From: an uncultured Lachnospiraceae bacterium
GTDB taxonomy: Bacteria > Bacillota > Clostridia > TANB77 > CAG-508
Direction: 5' to 3'
Assembly (NCBI GenBank): GCA_945917765.1
Contig: CAMEHU010000008.1
Coordinates: 1 to 54,470 of the forward strand
Length of the DNA: 54,470 bases
The notes under the pieces: model-generated
Databases searched by the model: none
Told to the model about the DNA's origin: nothing
The model's input: only the letters and a program-made list of their open reading frames with translations
In this document: piece by piece, positions 33,366-42,561 of the stretch
How positions within the stretch are numbered: position 1 is the stretch's first letter
Layout of the letters: each line of letters opens with the position of its first letter
Translations under genes and position numbers: made by a program

Positions 33366-34312
33366 TACATTTCCTCCAAAGCAAACTTCTCAGGATTTAA
33401 TTCAATTGTAATATCCAATAAGTTTTCAGATTGATTTTCAGTTGAATATCCAATTAATGTTGTACCCTTCTGAAATTTAAGCCATTTATTTTCAAAACTC
33501 CAATATTGTAAATAACTTCTTTCAACACCATTATAATAACCAATTATTCCTCTATCTTTTCCTTCATTTGTATTTACTGTTATTATCTCCCCACTTTGCA
33601 TTGTTTTCTTGATAGTAATTTTTTCCCCTGTATTTACATTTTCAATAGATGGATTTTTAACTTCACCTCTTGCTGTAAATATTATCTTACCACCAATTTG
33701 AACATTTCCCTCATTCTCAACAGCTAACAATAAATAATCAATTCTTGTTCCCATTACAATTCCATAACTTGGTAAAATAAGTGGAAAATGAAAAGCAGAA
33801 GTATCACCTGAAATAACTGTTTTTGTTATAGTGTCCTTTTTAAACATAGGATTGTTACAATAAATTGAAATGAAAAAGTTACAAAAATATTCATTATTTT
33901 CACTTTCTTCAATTCCATACTTTACAGAAGAATTTGGTTTTCCTTCTATATAATATCCACCAGTAGATATTCTAACATAATCTGATGGATTTACCAATCC
34001 ATTTAATTTTTCCTTTTTTGATTTTATTTTTGAATATCCATATTCATTCCATTCATTTCTATCAATGTTATCCCTTTCCTGTTCTGATAACATATAATAA
34101 ACATGACCATTAACTGTAATATCTCTTTCCTTTATTTTTGTAGAGAATACAGAAACACCAACTTGATTTGGATAATTATAAGTATTATGTTCAGCAGGAA
34201 CACTTCCCCAATCAATACCACCAGGAGGATATAAATAATCACAGTCTATATCCATTCCAAATGTAACCTTTTCATGTGTTGTTAAATTTTCTAATGTAAA
34301 ACTTGTAATCAT
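33365..34312 (-). CDS. Distal tail protein
   Basis: 315 residues, beta-rich. The N-terminus (FTLENLTTHEKVTFGMD) and pattern fit siphovirus Dit-like proteins, which form the hub at the end of the tail tube. Follows tape measure by 14 nt, as usual. Confidence 0.75.
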   Translation of the reverse strand: MITSFTLENLTTHEKVTFGMDIDCDYLYPPGGIDWGSVPAEHNTYNYPNQVGVSVFSTKIKERDITVNGHVYYMLSEQERDNIDRNEWNEYGYSKIKSKKEKLNGLVNPSDYVRISTGGYYIEGKPNSSVKYGIEESENNEYFCNFFISIYCNNPMFKKDTITKTVISGDTSAFHFPLILPSYGIVMGTRIDYLLLAVENEGNVQIGGKIIFTARGEVKNPSIENVNTGEKITIKKTMQSGEIITVNTNEGKDRGIIGYYNGVERSYLQYWSFENKWLKFQKGTTLIGYSTENQSENLLDITIELNPEKFALEEM

Positions 34313-34326
34313 ATCTATCCTCCTTT

Positions 34327-37269
34327 CTAACCTTCAAATGCTAATTCTTTCTTTGCACGTTTCATTTGTCTTGCATATTCATAAGGGTCTGGTTTAACAT
34401 TATAGAAGTTATAAGTATCGCCACCTTGTGAACTTCCACTTCCTTTATTTTCATTATATTCCTTTGCCTCCTGCTTTGTCAATACCCTTTCCCCTTCATG
34501 TAATTGTGCAACATAACCATTATATGGAACATAGTCTAAACCATTTGCATGAGAACCTGCCCAACCAAATCCAGAAAATGCATTTTGGAATCCAGAAGAA
34601 ATACTACTAAATACACCAGATATCTTATTCCAAATTCCTTGAATCCAATCCCATATTGGTCCCCAAACAACTTTTAAACCATCCCATAAATTTGATAATA
34701 AGTTTTTACCCCATGAAAAGAAATTTTTACCTAAATTAGAAAACCATGAAGATAATTCACTTAATATATTGCCAAGCTTACTAATAATTGTTACAATCAA
34801 ATTTCCAAACCAAGAAATTATATCTGATAATAAATTTCCTAAGCTTTGAATACAATAAGGAATAAGTTTTCCAAAGAAGCTAATTATATTTGATAAAACA
34901 TCCCCTAAAAATCTTATTGTATTTGAAATTAAATTACTAAACCAACTTATAATATTACTAAATAAACTGGATAATGAACCCATTATATTTGATATTATTT
35001 CAGAAAACCATGATAATAACTTTGATGCAAAACTTGTTAAACTTGACCATATATCATTAATTATACCAGAAATAGAACTCCAAATATTTTGTCCAACTTC
35101 TTTTATAGAATTCCATATGTTTTGTCCCGCTTGTACTATTGAATTCCAAATATTTTGACAAGCTTCACTTATTGAATTCCAAATATTTTGTAAAGAATCT
35201 TTTATTGAATTCCATATATTACCAAACACTTCTGAAACAGTATTCCAAATTCCTTGTAAAACTTCACTAACTGAGTTCCATATATTTAACAAAACTTCAG
35301 ATACTGTACCCCAAATTCCAGATAAAACTTCTTTTACAGTATTCCAAATACCACCACAAACTTCTTTTATTGTATTCCATACTCCTGAAATCTTTTCCCC
35401 AATAGTTGTTACTATATTAGATACTGTTTCCTTTATTGCTTCCCCAGCAGTTGAAAAAACTTCTTTTATTCCTTCCCATAAATTTGAGAAAAACTCTTTT
35501 GTTGAACTCCAAGCATTTTGGAACCATTCAACTATTTCTGACCAATGCTCTTTTATAACAACTATAGCTGTTGAAACAGCAGCAACGATTGCAGCAATAA
35601 CACCAGCAACTAATGCAGGAGCACCAAGTATAACTGCACCTACTGCTGCTAATGCAATACCAATAACCATTAATATTTCTTTTAACCAACTAAATCCATT
35701 TTTTAACATATCAAAAAAGTTAGTTATATACATTATAGCCCCAGCTATTATTGAACCTATTCCACCTATAAATTTTGCAACACCACTTATGGCAGAAACA
35801 ACTGTTTTTATAACTCCCCCTATTTTTGATATAACCCCACCTATTCCTGAAAATATTTGGGTTAATTTTGTAAATGAACCACCAAGCCCATTTATTACAC
35901 TACCTATTGTTTTAAATGCTGTTATAATAGTTCCTATTGTTGATAATAAATTACCAAGTACCATAAGTACAGGACCAACAGCAGCAGCAATTGCAGCAAA
36001 TTTTACAATAGATTGTTGTTGTTCTTCTGACAAACTCTTCCACCATTGTATTAATTGTTTTGCCATTTCCATTAATTGTTTTAAAATAGGAATTAATATT
36101 TCAGCTAAATCTCTTTTCATTGCTTTCCATTCTTCATTTAACTGACTTATTTGTGCATCCAAAGTCTCATATCTTTTATTTGCCTCAGTTGTTAATGCAG
36201 TATTTAATTCCCATGCATTATTTGCTGTATCTATAGATTCAGTAAGCTTATCCCCTGCTAAACCTAAAGCCTTCAACATATTACTTTGTCTTACCCCAGA
36301 CATTCCTAATTCATCCAAAACAAGAATTGCACTTTCCCCTTTTTCATCTAATTTTCCAATTCCAACTAAAAAGTTTTCAAGTGCATTTATCGGGTCATTC
36401 TTCCATGCATTTGCAAATTCTTCTGCTGACATTCCTGCAACTTCACCCATTTTATTAACAGTTTCTATTGCACCTTCTTCCCCAGCAAAATATTTTGAAA
36501 CTGCCTTTTCAATTTGAGCCATTGTTGTAGACATAGCAGTACCACCTGCCTCAGCCCTAATTCCAACAGAAGTCATTGCAGTTGCTAATGCCAATATTTC
36601 AGTTTCTGTTAAACCAGCAACGGTACCAGCAGATGCTAAACGTGTTGCCATTAATGCAATCTCATCTTCCTGTGCTGCAAAATTATTTCCTAAGTCTACA
36701 ATTGTTGAACCAAGTCTATCAACATCACTCCAAGCAGTTCCAGTAATATTTGCAAATCTTGCTATTGCAGTTGCTGCATCCTGTGCTGATAAGTTAGTTG
36801 AATCACCCAGCATAACCATTGTTTCTGTAAACTTAGTAATATCTTTACCAGCATCACCAAGTGGAACACCTAATTGTCCAGCAACTTCCATCACACCAGC
36901 TATTTCTTCTGCAGAACTAGCAGTTCTTGTTGCCATATCCTGTATTGCATCTGATAAAACATCATATCCACCAATTAATTCTACCTCTAAATCATCAGTA
37001 GTTTTCTTAACACCAGCAAAAGCACTTTCATAATCACGATATGCTTGTATAGAAGATTCACCAAGTGATAAAATAGGTACTGTCAAATTCTTTGTTAAAC
37101 TACTACCGACATTTGAAGCAACACTTCCTATAGCAGTTAACCCAGTATCTAATTTATACGTGCTGTTAGAAAATGACTGTAATGCTGTTTGTGCATTTTG
37201 TAAACCTGTATTAAAAGCAGTTGTTTCCAACGATAAATAAGCAATAGCTTCCCCGACATTAATAGCCAT
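34327..37269 (-). CDS. Tail tape measure protein
   Basis: 980 residues. An N-terminal TP901-type tape-measure core (about 60-400), hydrophobic helices (about 440-580), then an 11-residue tandem repeat (IWNSVSEVLQG type) and further Trp-rich helices. It fixes tail length and guides DNA entry. The C-terminus DYVPYNGYVAQLHEGERVLT is characteristic. Tail length of roughly 150 nm would be expected by the usual proportionality, an estimate only. Confidence 0.95.
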   Translation of the reverse strand: MAINVGEAIAYLSLETTAFNTGLQNAQTALQSFSNSTYKLDTGLTAIGSVASNVGSSLTKNLTVPILSLGESSIQAYRDYESAFAGVKKTTDDLEVELIGGYDVLSDAIQDMATRTASSAEEIAGVMEVAGQLGVPLGDAGKDITKFTETMVMLGDSTNLSAQDAATAIARFANITGTAWSDVDRLGSTIVDLGNNFAAQEDEIALMATRLASAGTVAGLTETEILALATAMTSVGIRAEAGGTAMSTTMAQIEKAVSKYFAGEEGAIETVNKMGEVAGMSAEEFANAWKNDPINALENFLVGIGKLDEKGESAILVLDELGMSGVRQSNMLKALGLAGDKLTESIDTANNAWELNTALTTEANKRYETLDAQISQLNEEWKAMKRDLAEILIPILKQLMEMAKQLIQWWKSLSEEQQQSIVKFAAIAAAVGPVLMVLGNLLSTIGTIITAFKTIGSVINGLGGSFTKLTQIFSGIGGVISKIGGVIKTVVSAISGVAKFIGGIGSIIAGAIMYITNFFDMLKNGFSWLKEILMVIGIALAAVGAVILGAPALVAGVIAAIVAAVSTAIVVIKEHWSEIVEWFQNAWSSTKEFFSNLWEGIKEVFSTAGEAIKETVSNIVTTIGEKISGVWNTIKEVCGGIWNTVKEVLSGIWGTVSEVLLNIWNSVSEVLQGIWNTVSEVFGNIWNSIKDSLQNIWNSISEACQNIWNSIVQAGQNIWNSIKEVGQNIWSSISGIINDIWSSLTSFASKLLSWFSEIISNIMGSLSSLFSNIISWFSNLISNTIRFLGDVLSNIISFFGKLIPYCIQSLGNLLSDIISWFGNLIVTIISKLGNILSELSSWFSNLGKNFFSWGKNLLSNLWDGLKVVWGPIWDWIQGIWNKISGVFSSISSGFQNAFSGFGWAGSHANGLDYVPYNGYVAQLHEGERVLTKQEAKEYNENKGSGSSQGGDTYNFYNVKPDPYEYARQMKRAKKELAFEG
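35041..35382 (-). repeat. 11-residue tandem repeats in the tape measure gene
   Basis: About ten units of 33 bp, encoding (I/V)WN(S/T)(I/V)(K/S)E(V/A)xx(G/N), give Trp at every 11th residue. Such periodicity is typical of coiled tape-measure segments; length variants would change tail length. Confidence 0.85.
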
Positions 37270-37283
37270 TTTCTACTCACCTC

Positions 37284-37475
37284 CTAATTGTTATATTTAC
37301 CATACAAATCAGAGGGTTTTCTGCATTCTTTTTCATTCCCTTCGTTATTCATAATAGGTTCCTTACCATCACGCATTTCACTTATAATATAAGCACAAGC
37401 TTCATCAAAACAAAATGCTGTATACGCATCACTAATATCCATGAGTTCTGATGGCCTAATGTGCATATCCAGCAT
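37284..37475 (-). CDS. Tail assembly chaperone, frameshifted part (gpT-like)
   Basis: 63 residues as a separate ORF. The frame is open back to codon AAT of the G-type gene, so a fusion with VLRIIGVYKMLDMHIRPSEL is possible. Its frame is +1 (or -2) relative to the G-type gene. ATG 37475 also has AGGAG 8 nt before it, so independent start cannot be excluded. Confidence 0.7.
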   Translation of the reverse strand: MLDMHIRPSELMDISDAYTAFCFDEACAYIISEMRDGKEPIMNNEGNEKECRKPSDLYGKYNN

Positions 37476-37509
37476 TTTGTAAACTCCTATTATTCTTAAT
37501 ACTTCCCCA

Positions 37510-37527
37510 CTACTTACGAAAGGATTT
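37510..37527 (-). other. Possible programmed frameshift site
   Basis: The end of the G-type gene reads TCC TTT CGT AAG TAG. A +1 slip of tRNA-Phe from TTT to TTC enters the T-type frame before the stop; the same frame is reached by -2. Confidence 0.45.
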
Positions 37528-37935
37528 TAAAGCATCTACCCCTCTTTGTGCATATGAAAATACAAACAATTGTTGCTCATCTGTTAATTGAATACCATTT
37601 TCTTTTAATTCCTTATATTTTGGTTCTACAAATGAATCTTCACAAATAATATCCAATACATCAAATAAACCCTTCATCATTTCAGAATCCATTTGATTTT
37701 GTGTTGCAACACTTGCTGTTCCATTTACAAATAATTTATTTGCTTCTACTAAAAGTTCATTTGGGATTCTACCAGATTTTGTCATTGCTAACATTGATGG
37801 TCTTTTTAATCTTGCATAAAATGGAACACCCTGGACAAAACTAGGTAATTCAACAACTTCCCCAAAAGCAACCTTTTTTAATTCCTCAATGCTTGTTACC
37901 TTATTTTCATTTGATACATTTTGAAATTCACCCAT
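37510..37935 (-). CDS. Tail assembly chaperone (gpG-like)
   Basis: 141 residues, helical with an N-terminal strand region, located between the tail tube and tape measure genes. It has the position and size of gpG-type chaperones that coat tape measure during assembly. FAYAQRGVDALKSF-type ending precedes the proposed frameshift. Confidence 0.8.
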   Translation of the reverse strand: MGEFQNVSNENKVTSIEELKKVAFGEVVELPSFVQGVPFYARLKRPSMLAMTKSGRIPNELLVEANKLFVNGTASVATQNQMDSEMMKGLFDVLDIICEDSFVEPKYKELKENGIQLTDEQQLFVFSYAQRGVDALKSFRK

Positions 37936-37979
37936 TTTATTTTTTTCTCCTTTTTTATTTTATATTTTCATTTACACAA

Positions 37980-38555
37980 TTATGATGTTAATACAGGTAA
38001 ATCCTGAACAATCTCTATTTCGTAAGGTCTTTCCCCTTGTGCAGGTGCAGAGTTAATTGTATATTCAGAAGTTCTAAATACACCATCCTCAGAATTAAAT
38101 GCAACAGGAACCCCTTGACAGTTAGGGTAACTAATCTTTTCATAACCTGTTAAAATACCAGCTGCATTATAAATTGCAGAATATGCATTTAATTTAAACA
38201 CCTTACCTTTTTCTGTACTTCCTGCTACCGGAGGTAAATACTTCTTAAATGTTGTACCATCTACATCATATTGAACTTCTCCACCTTGTAACATAACAAC
38301 AAGTTTATCATTAAATACATTGTCTGTTAAAACAATTGTATTTCCCGTAACTGTTGTAACAGGTGGTTTCTGTGCAATTAACCTTCCTTTTACAATTAAT
38401 GCTATTTTATCCTGCGTTTCCGTTGCAACTGTAACATCAATTTTATTGGCGGTATCAAGAATAATTTCATCATCATTCTCCCCATAACCTTGAACTGTTA
38501 CAAGAACAACATCAATTGTAGCAATCTCATTTCCTTTTACTACCTTACCAGCCAT
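37980..38555 (-). CDS. Major tail (tube) protein
   Basis: 191 residues, beta-rich with Gly turns. Position before the chaperone and tape measure genes and length fit siphovirus tail tube protein. No sequence motif is decisive. Confidence 0.8.
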   Translation of the reverse strand: MAGKVVKGNEIATIDVVLVTVQGYGENDDEIILDTANKIDVTVATETQDKIALIVKGRLIAQKPPVTTVTGNTIVLTDNVFNDKLVVMLQGGEVQYDVDGTTFKKYLPPVAGSTEKGKVFKLNAYSAIYNAAGILTGYEKISYPNCQGVPVAFNSEDGVFRTSEYTINSAPAQGERPYEIEIVQDLPVLTS

Positions 38556-38568
38556 AACTTTCTCCTTC

Positions 38569-38934
38569 CTATAAATGTTTATTTCTTACATTGTTACGAT
38601 AAAGTAAAGATCTCATATGAGCTTTATAATTATCATCATAATAGTCTGACATTTTTTGTCCTGTTGGCATAAGAATTGGATACATTTCTCTTGCAAGTAC
38701 TTCTTTCACATCATACTCAAATTTACTCAATTTTGAATATTCATTATATGGAATGTAAAGCATAAACATATAATATTGTCTTTCAGAAGAAAAACTTCCA
38801 ATTTGTGATGAACCATCCTCTTTTAAAACAACATATCTTTTTTTACACTCACCAATTTTTGTACCAGGTGGAAAAACATCAATACCATTTTTTTGTAATG
38901 CTTTTGCAGTCATTTCCCAAACAGAATCTGCCAT
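38569..38934 (-). CDS. Putative tail terminator
   Basis: 121 residues, mixed alpha/beta, directly before the tail tube gene. Size and order match siphovirus tail terminator/completion proteins, which cap the tail and join it to the head. Confidence 0.65.
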   Translation of the reverse strand: MADSVWEMTAKALQKNGIDVFPPGTKIGECKKRYVVLKEDGSSQIGSFSSERQYYMFMLYIPYNEYSKLSKFEYDVKEVLAREMYPILMPTGQKMSDYYDDNYKAHMRSLLYRNNVRNKHL

Positions 38935-38939
38935 TTCTT

Positions 38940-39302
38940 TTACCTATTTAATAACCCTTTCATACCGTTTATTACATCAGGACCTTTTAAGCGTACAGTA
39001 GGTTCCAAAATTGCAAATCTTTTTTCCATTGCGTTTTCAAGATATTTACCATAGATAACACCATGCTTTAAAGCAATTCTATAATAATTATCTTTTGGAT
39101 GTTCAACCTTTGCATTTAAACCTCTTCTTGCATTTCCAGTTCTATCATGCCAAGGAGCATTTTCCTTCATATAATACTCAAGTTCTTCACATGATTTAGA
39201 TAAATATTTTTGTATCTTAATATCAGAGTTAATCTCTAACATATCTAATCCATTAACAACATCAGTTATATCAATTCTAATACTTCTTCTAGATACGCCC
39301 AT
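38940..39302 (-). CDS. HK97 gp10-like tail completion protein
   Basis: 120 residues from ATG 39302 (GGAGG 6 nt upstream). ENAPWHDRTGNARRGL and GVIYGKYLE are typical of the HK97 gp10/tail completion family. Overlaps the preceding gene by 14 nt. Confidence 0.8.
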   Translation of the reverse strand: MGVSRRSIRIDITDVVNGLDMLEINSDIKIQKYLSKSCEELEYYMKENAPWHDRTGNARRGLNAKVEHPKDNYYRIALKHGVIYGKYLENAMEKRFAILEPTVRLKGPDVINGMKGLLNR

Positions 39303-39675
39303 TATCAACCTCCAAAGAAATTTCAAATGCTATATGTAAATTTTTTATATCATTTTTTTCAACAACTTTATAGGTATAATCACCAATATTTACATAATCA
39401 TCAGTATCTACTTCAACAGAATCTTCATATAATGCAAGAACCATTGGTTTCATTTTTGTAACTGTCTTACCGCCATCTCTTCCATACATCTCAATATTTA
39501 ACATTCCGCCATATCCGCCACCTTCATGAAATACACCATTAAAATTAAATTCTTTTTCAACTTCATCAGTTATTTCATTAAAATCATTTCTTTTATGTCT
39601 AATAAATTTAAACGGTTGCCCATTCCATTTAATTTGGCGTTCCAATTTATTTCTTAAAAAAACTTCAACATTCAT
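39289..39675 (-). CDS. Putative head closure/head-tail joining protein
   Basis: 128 residues, beta-rich barrel type, in the order connector, closure, gp10-like typical of siphophages. No diagnostic residues, so assignment is by position. Confidence 0.65.
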   Translation of the reverse strand: MNVEVFLRNKLERQIKWNGQPFKFIRHKRNDFNEITDEVEKEFNFNGVFHEGGGYGGMLNIEMYGRDGGKTVTKMKPMVLALYEDSVEVDTDDYVNIGDYTYKVVEKNDIKNLHIAFEISLEVDNGRI

Positions 39676-39677
39676 TT

Positions 39678-39944
39678 TTATTCCCCCAATACCCTAGAAT
39701 TATTTTTACGATATTGTTGGGCTAATCTTCTAAAATATTTTGATGTATCTCCTAATTCCAAACCACTCATACTTAGGGTTGTATTTTCAGATTTTAAAAT
39801 TAAACATTGATAAGCAGTTTTATTAAAATCATTCCCGTTCTCTGATAAATAAAAAAGTAAATCTTCATCATCAAAGAACGGGCAATCTTTTTCCCTAAGT
39901 ACAACTTTCAATCTTTCTAAAGTTTTAGAAGTACTTAAGTCCAT
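39678..39944 (-). CDS. Putative head-tail connector (adaptor)
   Basis: 88 residues, all helical: LERLKVVLREKDCPFFDDEDLLFYLSENGNDFN resembles gp6/gp15-type adaptor helices. Follows the capsid block. Confidence 0.65.
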   Translation of the reverse strand: MDLSTSKTLERLKVVLREKDCPFFDDEDLLFYLSENGNDFNKTAYQCLILKSENTTLSMSGLELGDTSKYFRRLAQQYRKNNSRVLGE

Positions 39945-39953
39945 ACAAACCTC

Positions 39954-40268
39954 CTATGATAAACTTTTCAGCTTTGCTCTTAACTGCTTCGTATTCATAC
40001 CGGTTGTATCAATCCCTAAGGATTCTGCTTTTTCCTTCAATTCAGCATGGGACATTTCAGATAAATCTTTCTCAATAGGTTCTTCATCTTCATATCCTGC
40101 CCATTCATCATCCTCATTAGAATCATTACCTAATTTTTCATCAGATTCAGAAGAATAAACAACAGAAGAAACTTCATCATCAATTTCCCAACCAGCACCT
40201 TTATAAAAATTATTATATGCTGATTTTGCAACTTTCATTTTACTTTTACCTTTTTTAATTACTAACAT
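39954..40268 (-). CDS. Head-associated HeH/Rho-N-like protein
   Basis: 104 residues from ATG 40268 (GGAGGG before it). Basic N-terminus, acidic linker, then a helix-extended-helix unit (about 65-104: MSHAELKEKAESLGID...TKQLRAKL). HeH domains bind DNA; such genes occur after major capsid in Firmicutes phages. Confidence 0.7.
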   Translation of the reverse strand: MLVIKKGKSKMKVAKSAYNNFYKGAGWEIDDEVSSVVYSSESDEKLGNDSNEDDEWAGYEDEEPIEKDLSEMSHAELKEKAESLGIDTTGMNTKQLRAKLKSLS

Positions 40269-40288
40269 ATTATCACCCTCCATAATTA

Positions 40289-41323
40289 TTAAGCAGATAA
40301 ATCAGCAATTAAAATTTGGTCCATTGCTTCAAATGAAGGTAAATAAATCATAGAAACCTTTGTATCAACATTTACAGGGTCTGTCTTCTTAACAGTTGTA
40401 ACAGCAACACCTGTATCTGTAATTGATACATTAGCAGCAGAACCAGACATTAAATCAGATTGCTCAGGAGTTGTACCAAACCAACCTGTTCCAAGAACGC
40501 CAGGAGGAAGCAATGTAAACAAATCATCAGGAATATAAGACTTAGTTACACCAACTTCATCAATATACTTCTTTGAATAAACAGCAATTGATAACTTAAG
40601 TTCTGTACTTACATACTGAATAACTTTTTCCCTTGTAACAGGAGCAACAGAATCATTACCCCAAATAGCATTTTTAATCAGGGTATTAATCATGAAATAC
40701 TCAAACGTTGCAGGAGAACATACAGCTCTTGTAGGTCTTACACCTGATTCCTCTTCAACCTTATCCTGCCATTTTCTAATATCCTCAATAATTGTTGCAG
40801 AAGGGTCACTCCATGACTTTGTTACAGTAACATTCTGCCAATCCTGCAAACCATAATCATAATCATAATTCTGACCATTTGCTGAAATTGAAATTCCTCC
40901 AGTAGTAATGAGCATCATTCTCATTCTTTCTCTCTGTGCTCTTGCACCTCTTAACAGTGAAATTTCATCATCAAACACTCTTGTCATAATAGAATCAATA
41001 TATGCCTGATTTCCAGTTTCAAGAACCATATTAAGCTGTTGTCTTAACTCTTCATCAACCATCATAGATTCTTTGAAGAACGGCATTTCAGTTGCAATCT
41101 TTTCAAATCCAATTCTATCTCTCTTAAGTGCAACTACATCATATGCAGATGGTTTCAATACAACAGGCAATCCCTTTGAACCCTTTATCCATTTAAGATC
41201 TAAGCCTAATTTTTGTCTTTCATCAAATAATTCTTCCCCCAGAAGATTTTCTGTTTCATTAGATCTTTCCCTCCAATAAGCAACAATATCCTCGGAGTTA
41301 ACTAATTCAAAAATAGAAGCCAT
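40289..41323 (-). CDS. Major capsid protein, gpE type
   Basis: 344 residues of the phage major capsid E family: DERQKLGLDLKWIKGSKG..PVVLKPSAYD near the N-terminus and PDDLFTLLPPGVLGTGWFG near the C-terminus. Builds the shell. Codons are relatively optimised, fitting high expression. Confidence 0.92.
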   Translation of the reverse strand: MASIFELVNSEDIVAYWRERSNETENLLGEELFDERQKLGLDLKWIKGSKGLPVVLKPSAYDVVALKRDRIGFEKIATEMPFFKESMMVDEELRQQLNMVLETGNQAYIDSIMTRVFDDEISLLRGARAQRERMRMMLITTGGISISANGQNYDYDYGLQDWQNVTVTKSWSDPSATIIEDIRKWQDKVEEESGVRPTRAVCSPATFEYFMINTLIKNAIWGNDSVAPVTREKVIQYVSTELKLSIAVYSKKYIDEVGVTKSYIPDDLFTLLPPGVLGTGWFGTTPEQSDLMSGSAANVSITDTGVAVTTVKKTDPVNVDTKVSMIYLPSFEAMDQILIADLSA

Positions 41324-41340
41324 TTATCTTTCCTCCTTCA

Positions 41341-41730
41341 TTATTTTACAAACTGAATCATTCTCATACTTTTCTTAGCAGCTTCTGTAATTAATGCAAC
41401 CACATCACTTTCAAGCTTACTAATATCAATGAACCCAAAAACAACAACCTGGCTATTTGCTTCCCCTTCTGTTACATCAACATCATGAAGAATAACACCA
41501 ACTGCATTGTTACTACCACTAGAATCTTTAGCAACAGTAAATGCAGTATTTCTTGCCGTTAATGAACCAGTTACAGGGGTACCTGCCTTAATAATTTTTC
41601 TTCCATCAGCTCCAGCTTCAACACCTGTATTACCAACAATAATTGAAAATGCTGTGCTATTTAACTCATCAACCAAAATTGTTTTTCTGGTAGTACCAGA
41701 ATATTTTTTTACACTTGTTTGATTTAACAT
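41341..41730 (-). CDS. Putative capsid decoration protein
   Basis: 129 residues, beta-rich, between scaffold and major capsid genes. Resembles head decoration-type proteins (GAGADGRKIIKAGTPV, GVILHDVDVTEG). Probably sits on the capsid surface. Confidence 0.7.
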   Translation of the reverse strand: MLNQTSVKKYSGTTRKTILVDELNSTAFSIIVGNTGVEAGADGRKIIKAGTPVTGSLTARNTAFTVAKDSSGSNNAVGVILHDVDVTEGEANSQVVVFGFIDISKLESDVVALITEAAKKSMRMIQFVK

Positions 41731-41746
41731 TATTCACTTCTCCTTC

Positions 41747-42424
41747 CTAAGCAAAATAATTACTCTTCTTTTCACTATTGTTTTTACTTCTTGAGGCAAG
41801 ATTCTTTCCATAACTTCCCTTATCATTGCCTCCCTTACCACCTGAATGTCCAGGTTCACTTCCTGTTCCATCTTTTCCATCATCACCAGTGGTTTCAAAG
41901 AATGAAGAATATCTCTTTTCCTTCTTCATATCTTTTAATACAGAATCAAGGTCCTTATCATCAGAAACCTTATTTAAAGCAATTGACAAAACATCATCAA
42001 TTGAATCTTTGTTTACACCAGCTAACAAACAAGATAATTTTGATTCTGCAATATTTGCTCTTTTTTCTGCATCACTTTTATCGTTCTGCAAATTTTTATT
42101 CTTCTCTTTCTCTTTTTCATCTTCATTCTTTTGTGAATCAAGTAAAGCTTTTAAAAGGGCAGCTCCCTTTTTTGCTTCCTCTTCACTTTCAAATCCTAAT
42201 GATTTAATTGCAGCTTTTCTACCTTCTTTTTTTTCTCTTGTCATTAACCTTGTTACTTCTTCCTGTGTAAACTTTTTCTCTTTGGATGAATCCTTGCTAT
42301 CATCATCACTTCCACCATTATCATCATTATCATTGTTGTCAGGTTCATTTCCCGGGTCATCTCCCCCGTCAGCAAAAAACTGAAGATTAAATGGTAATAA
42401 ATTTTTTACTTCCTTTTTTTTCAT
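41747..42424 (-). CDS. Capsid scaffolding protein
   Basis: 225 residues. LPFNLQFFADGG near the start, long helical charged middle (50-130), and a Gly/Ser-rich end: the pattern of DUF4355/GP20-type scaffolds. Acts inside the prohead and leaves before maturation. First gene after the promoter-operator at 42526-42553. Confidence 0.85.
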   Translation of the reverse strand: MKKKEVKNLLPFNLQFFADGGDDPGNEPDNNDNDDNGGSDDDSKDSSKEKKFTQEEVTRLMTREKKEGRKAAIKSLGFESEEEAKKGAALLKALLDSQKNEDEKEKEKNKNLQNDKSDAEKRANIAESKLSCLLAGVNKDSIDDVLSIALNKVSDDKDLDSVLKDMKKEKRYSSFFETTGDDGKDGTGSEPGHSGGKGGNDKGSYGKNLASRSKNNSEKKSNYFA

Positions 42425-42525
42425 TTTTAATTTTCTCCTTTTCTTTACTCCATATTAAGGTTATGGTTACCTTCCTTTAAAAGGTTATTAAAGAACATTT
42501 GTTTTGTTCCATTCATCATAATTTT

Positions 42526-42553
42526 ATTATAACATATGTTATTGAAATGTCAA
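42526..42553 (-). promoter_or_regulatory. Capsid operon promoter with palindromic operator
   Basis: Minus-strand TTGACA, 16-bp spacer, TATAAT with TGT before the -10. The perfect palindrome ATAACATATGTTAT (42529-42542) overlaps the -10 and is identical at the TerL promoter (53091-53104). Confidence 0.75.
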
Positions 42554-42561
42554 TAGAAAAT

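Noticed and set aside
35041..35382. CRISPR-like array
   Set aside because: The 33-bp periodicity is the 11-residue repeat of the tape measure protein, in frame, with no spacers.
41791..42383. Long plus-strand ORFs opposite the scaffold gene
   Set aside because: They are shadow frames of the scaffold gene, Ser/Phe-rich with no SD or typical start context.
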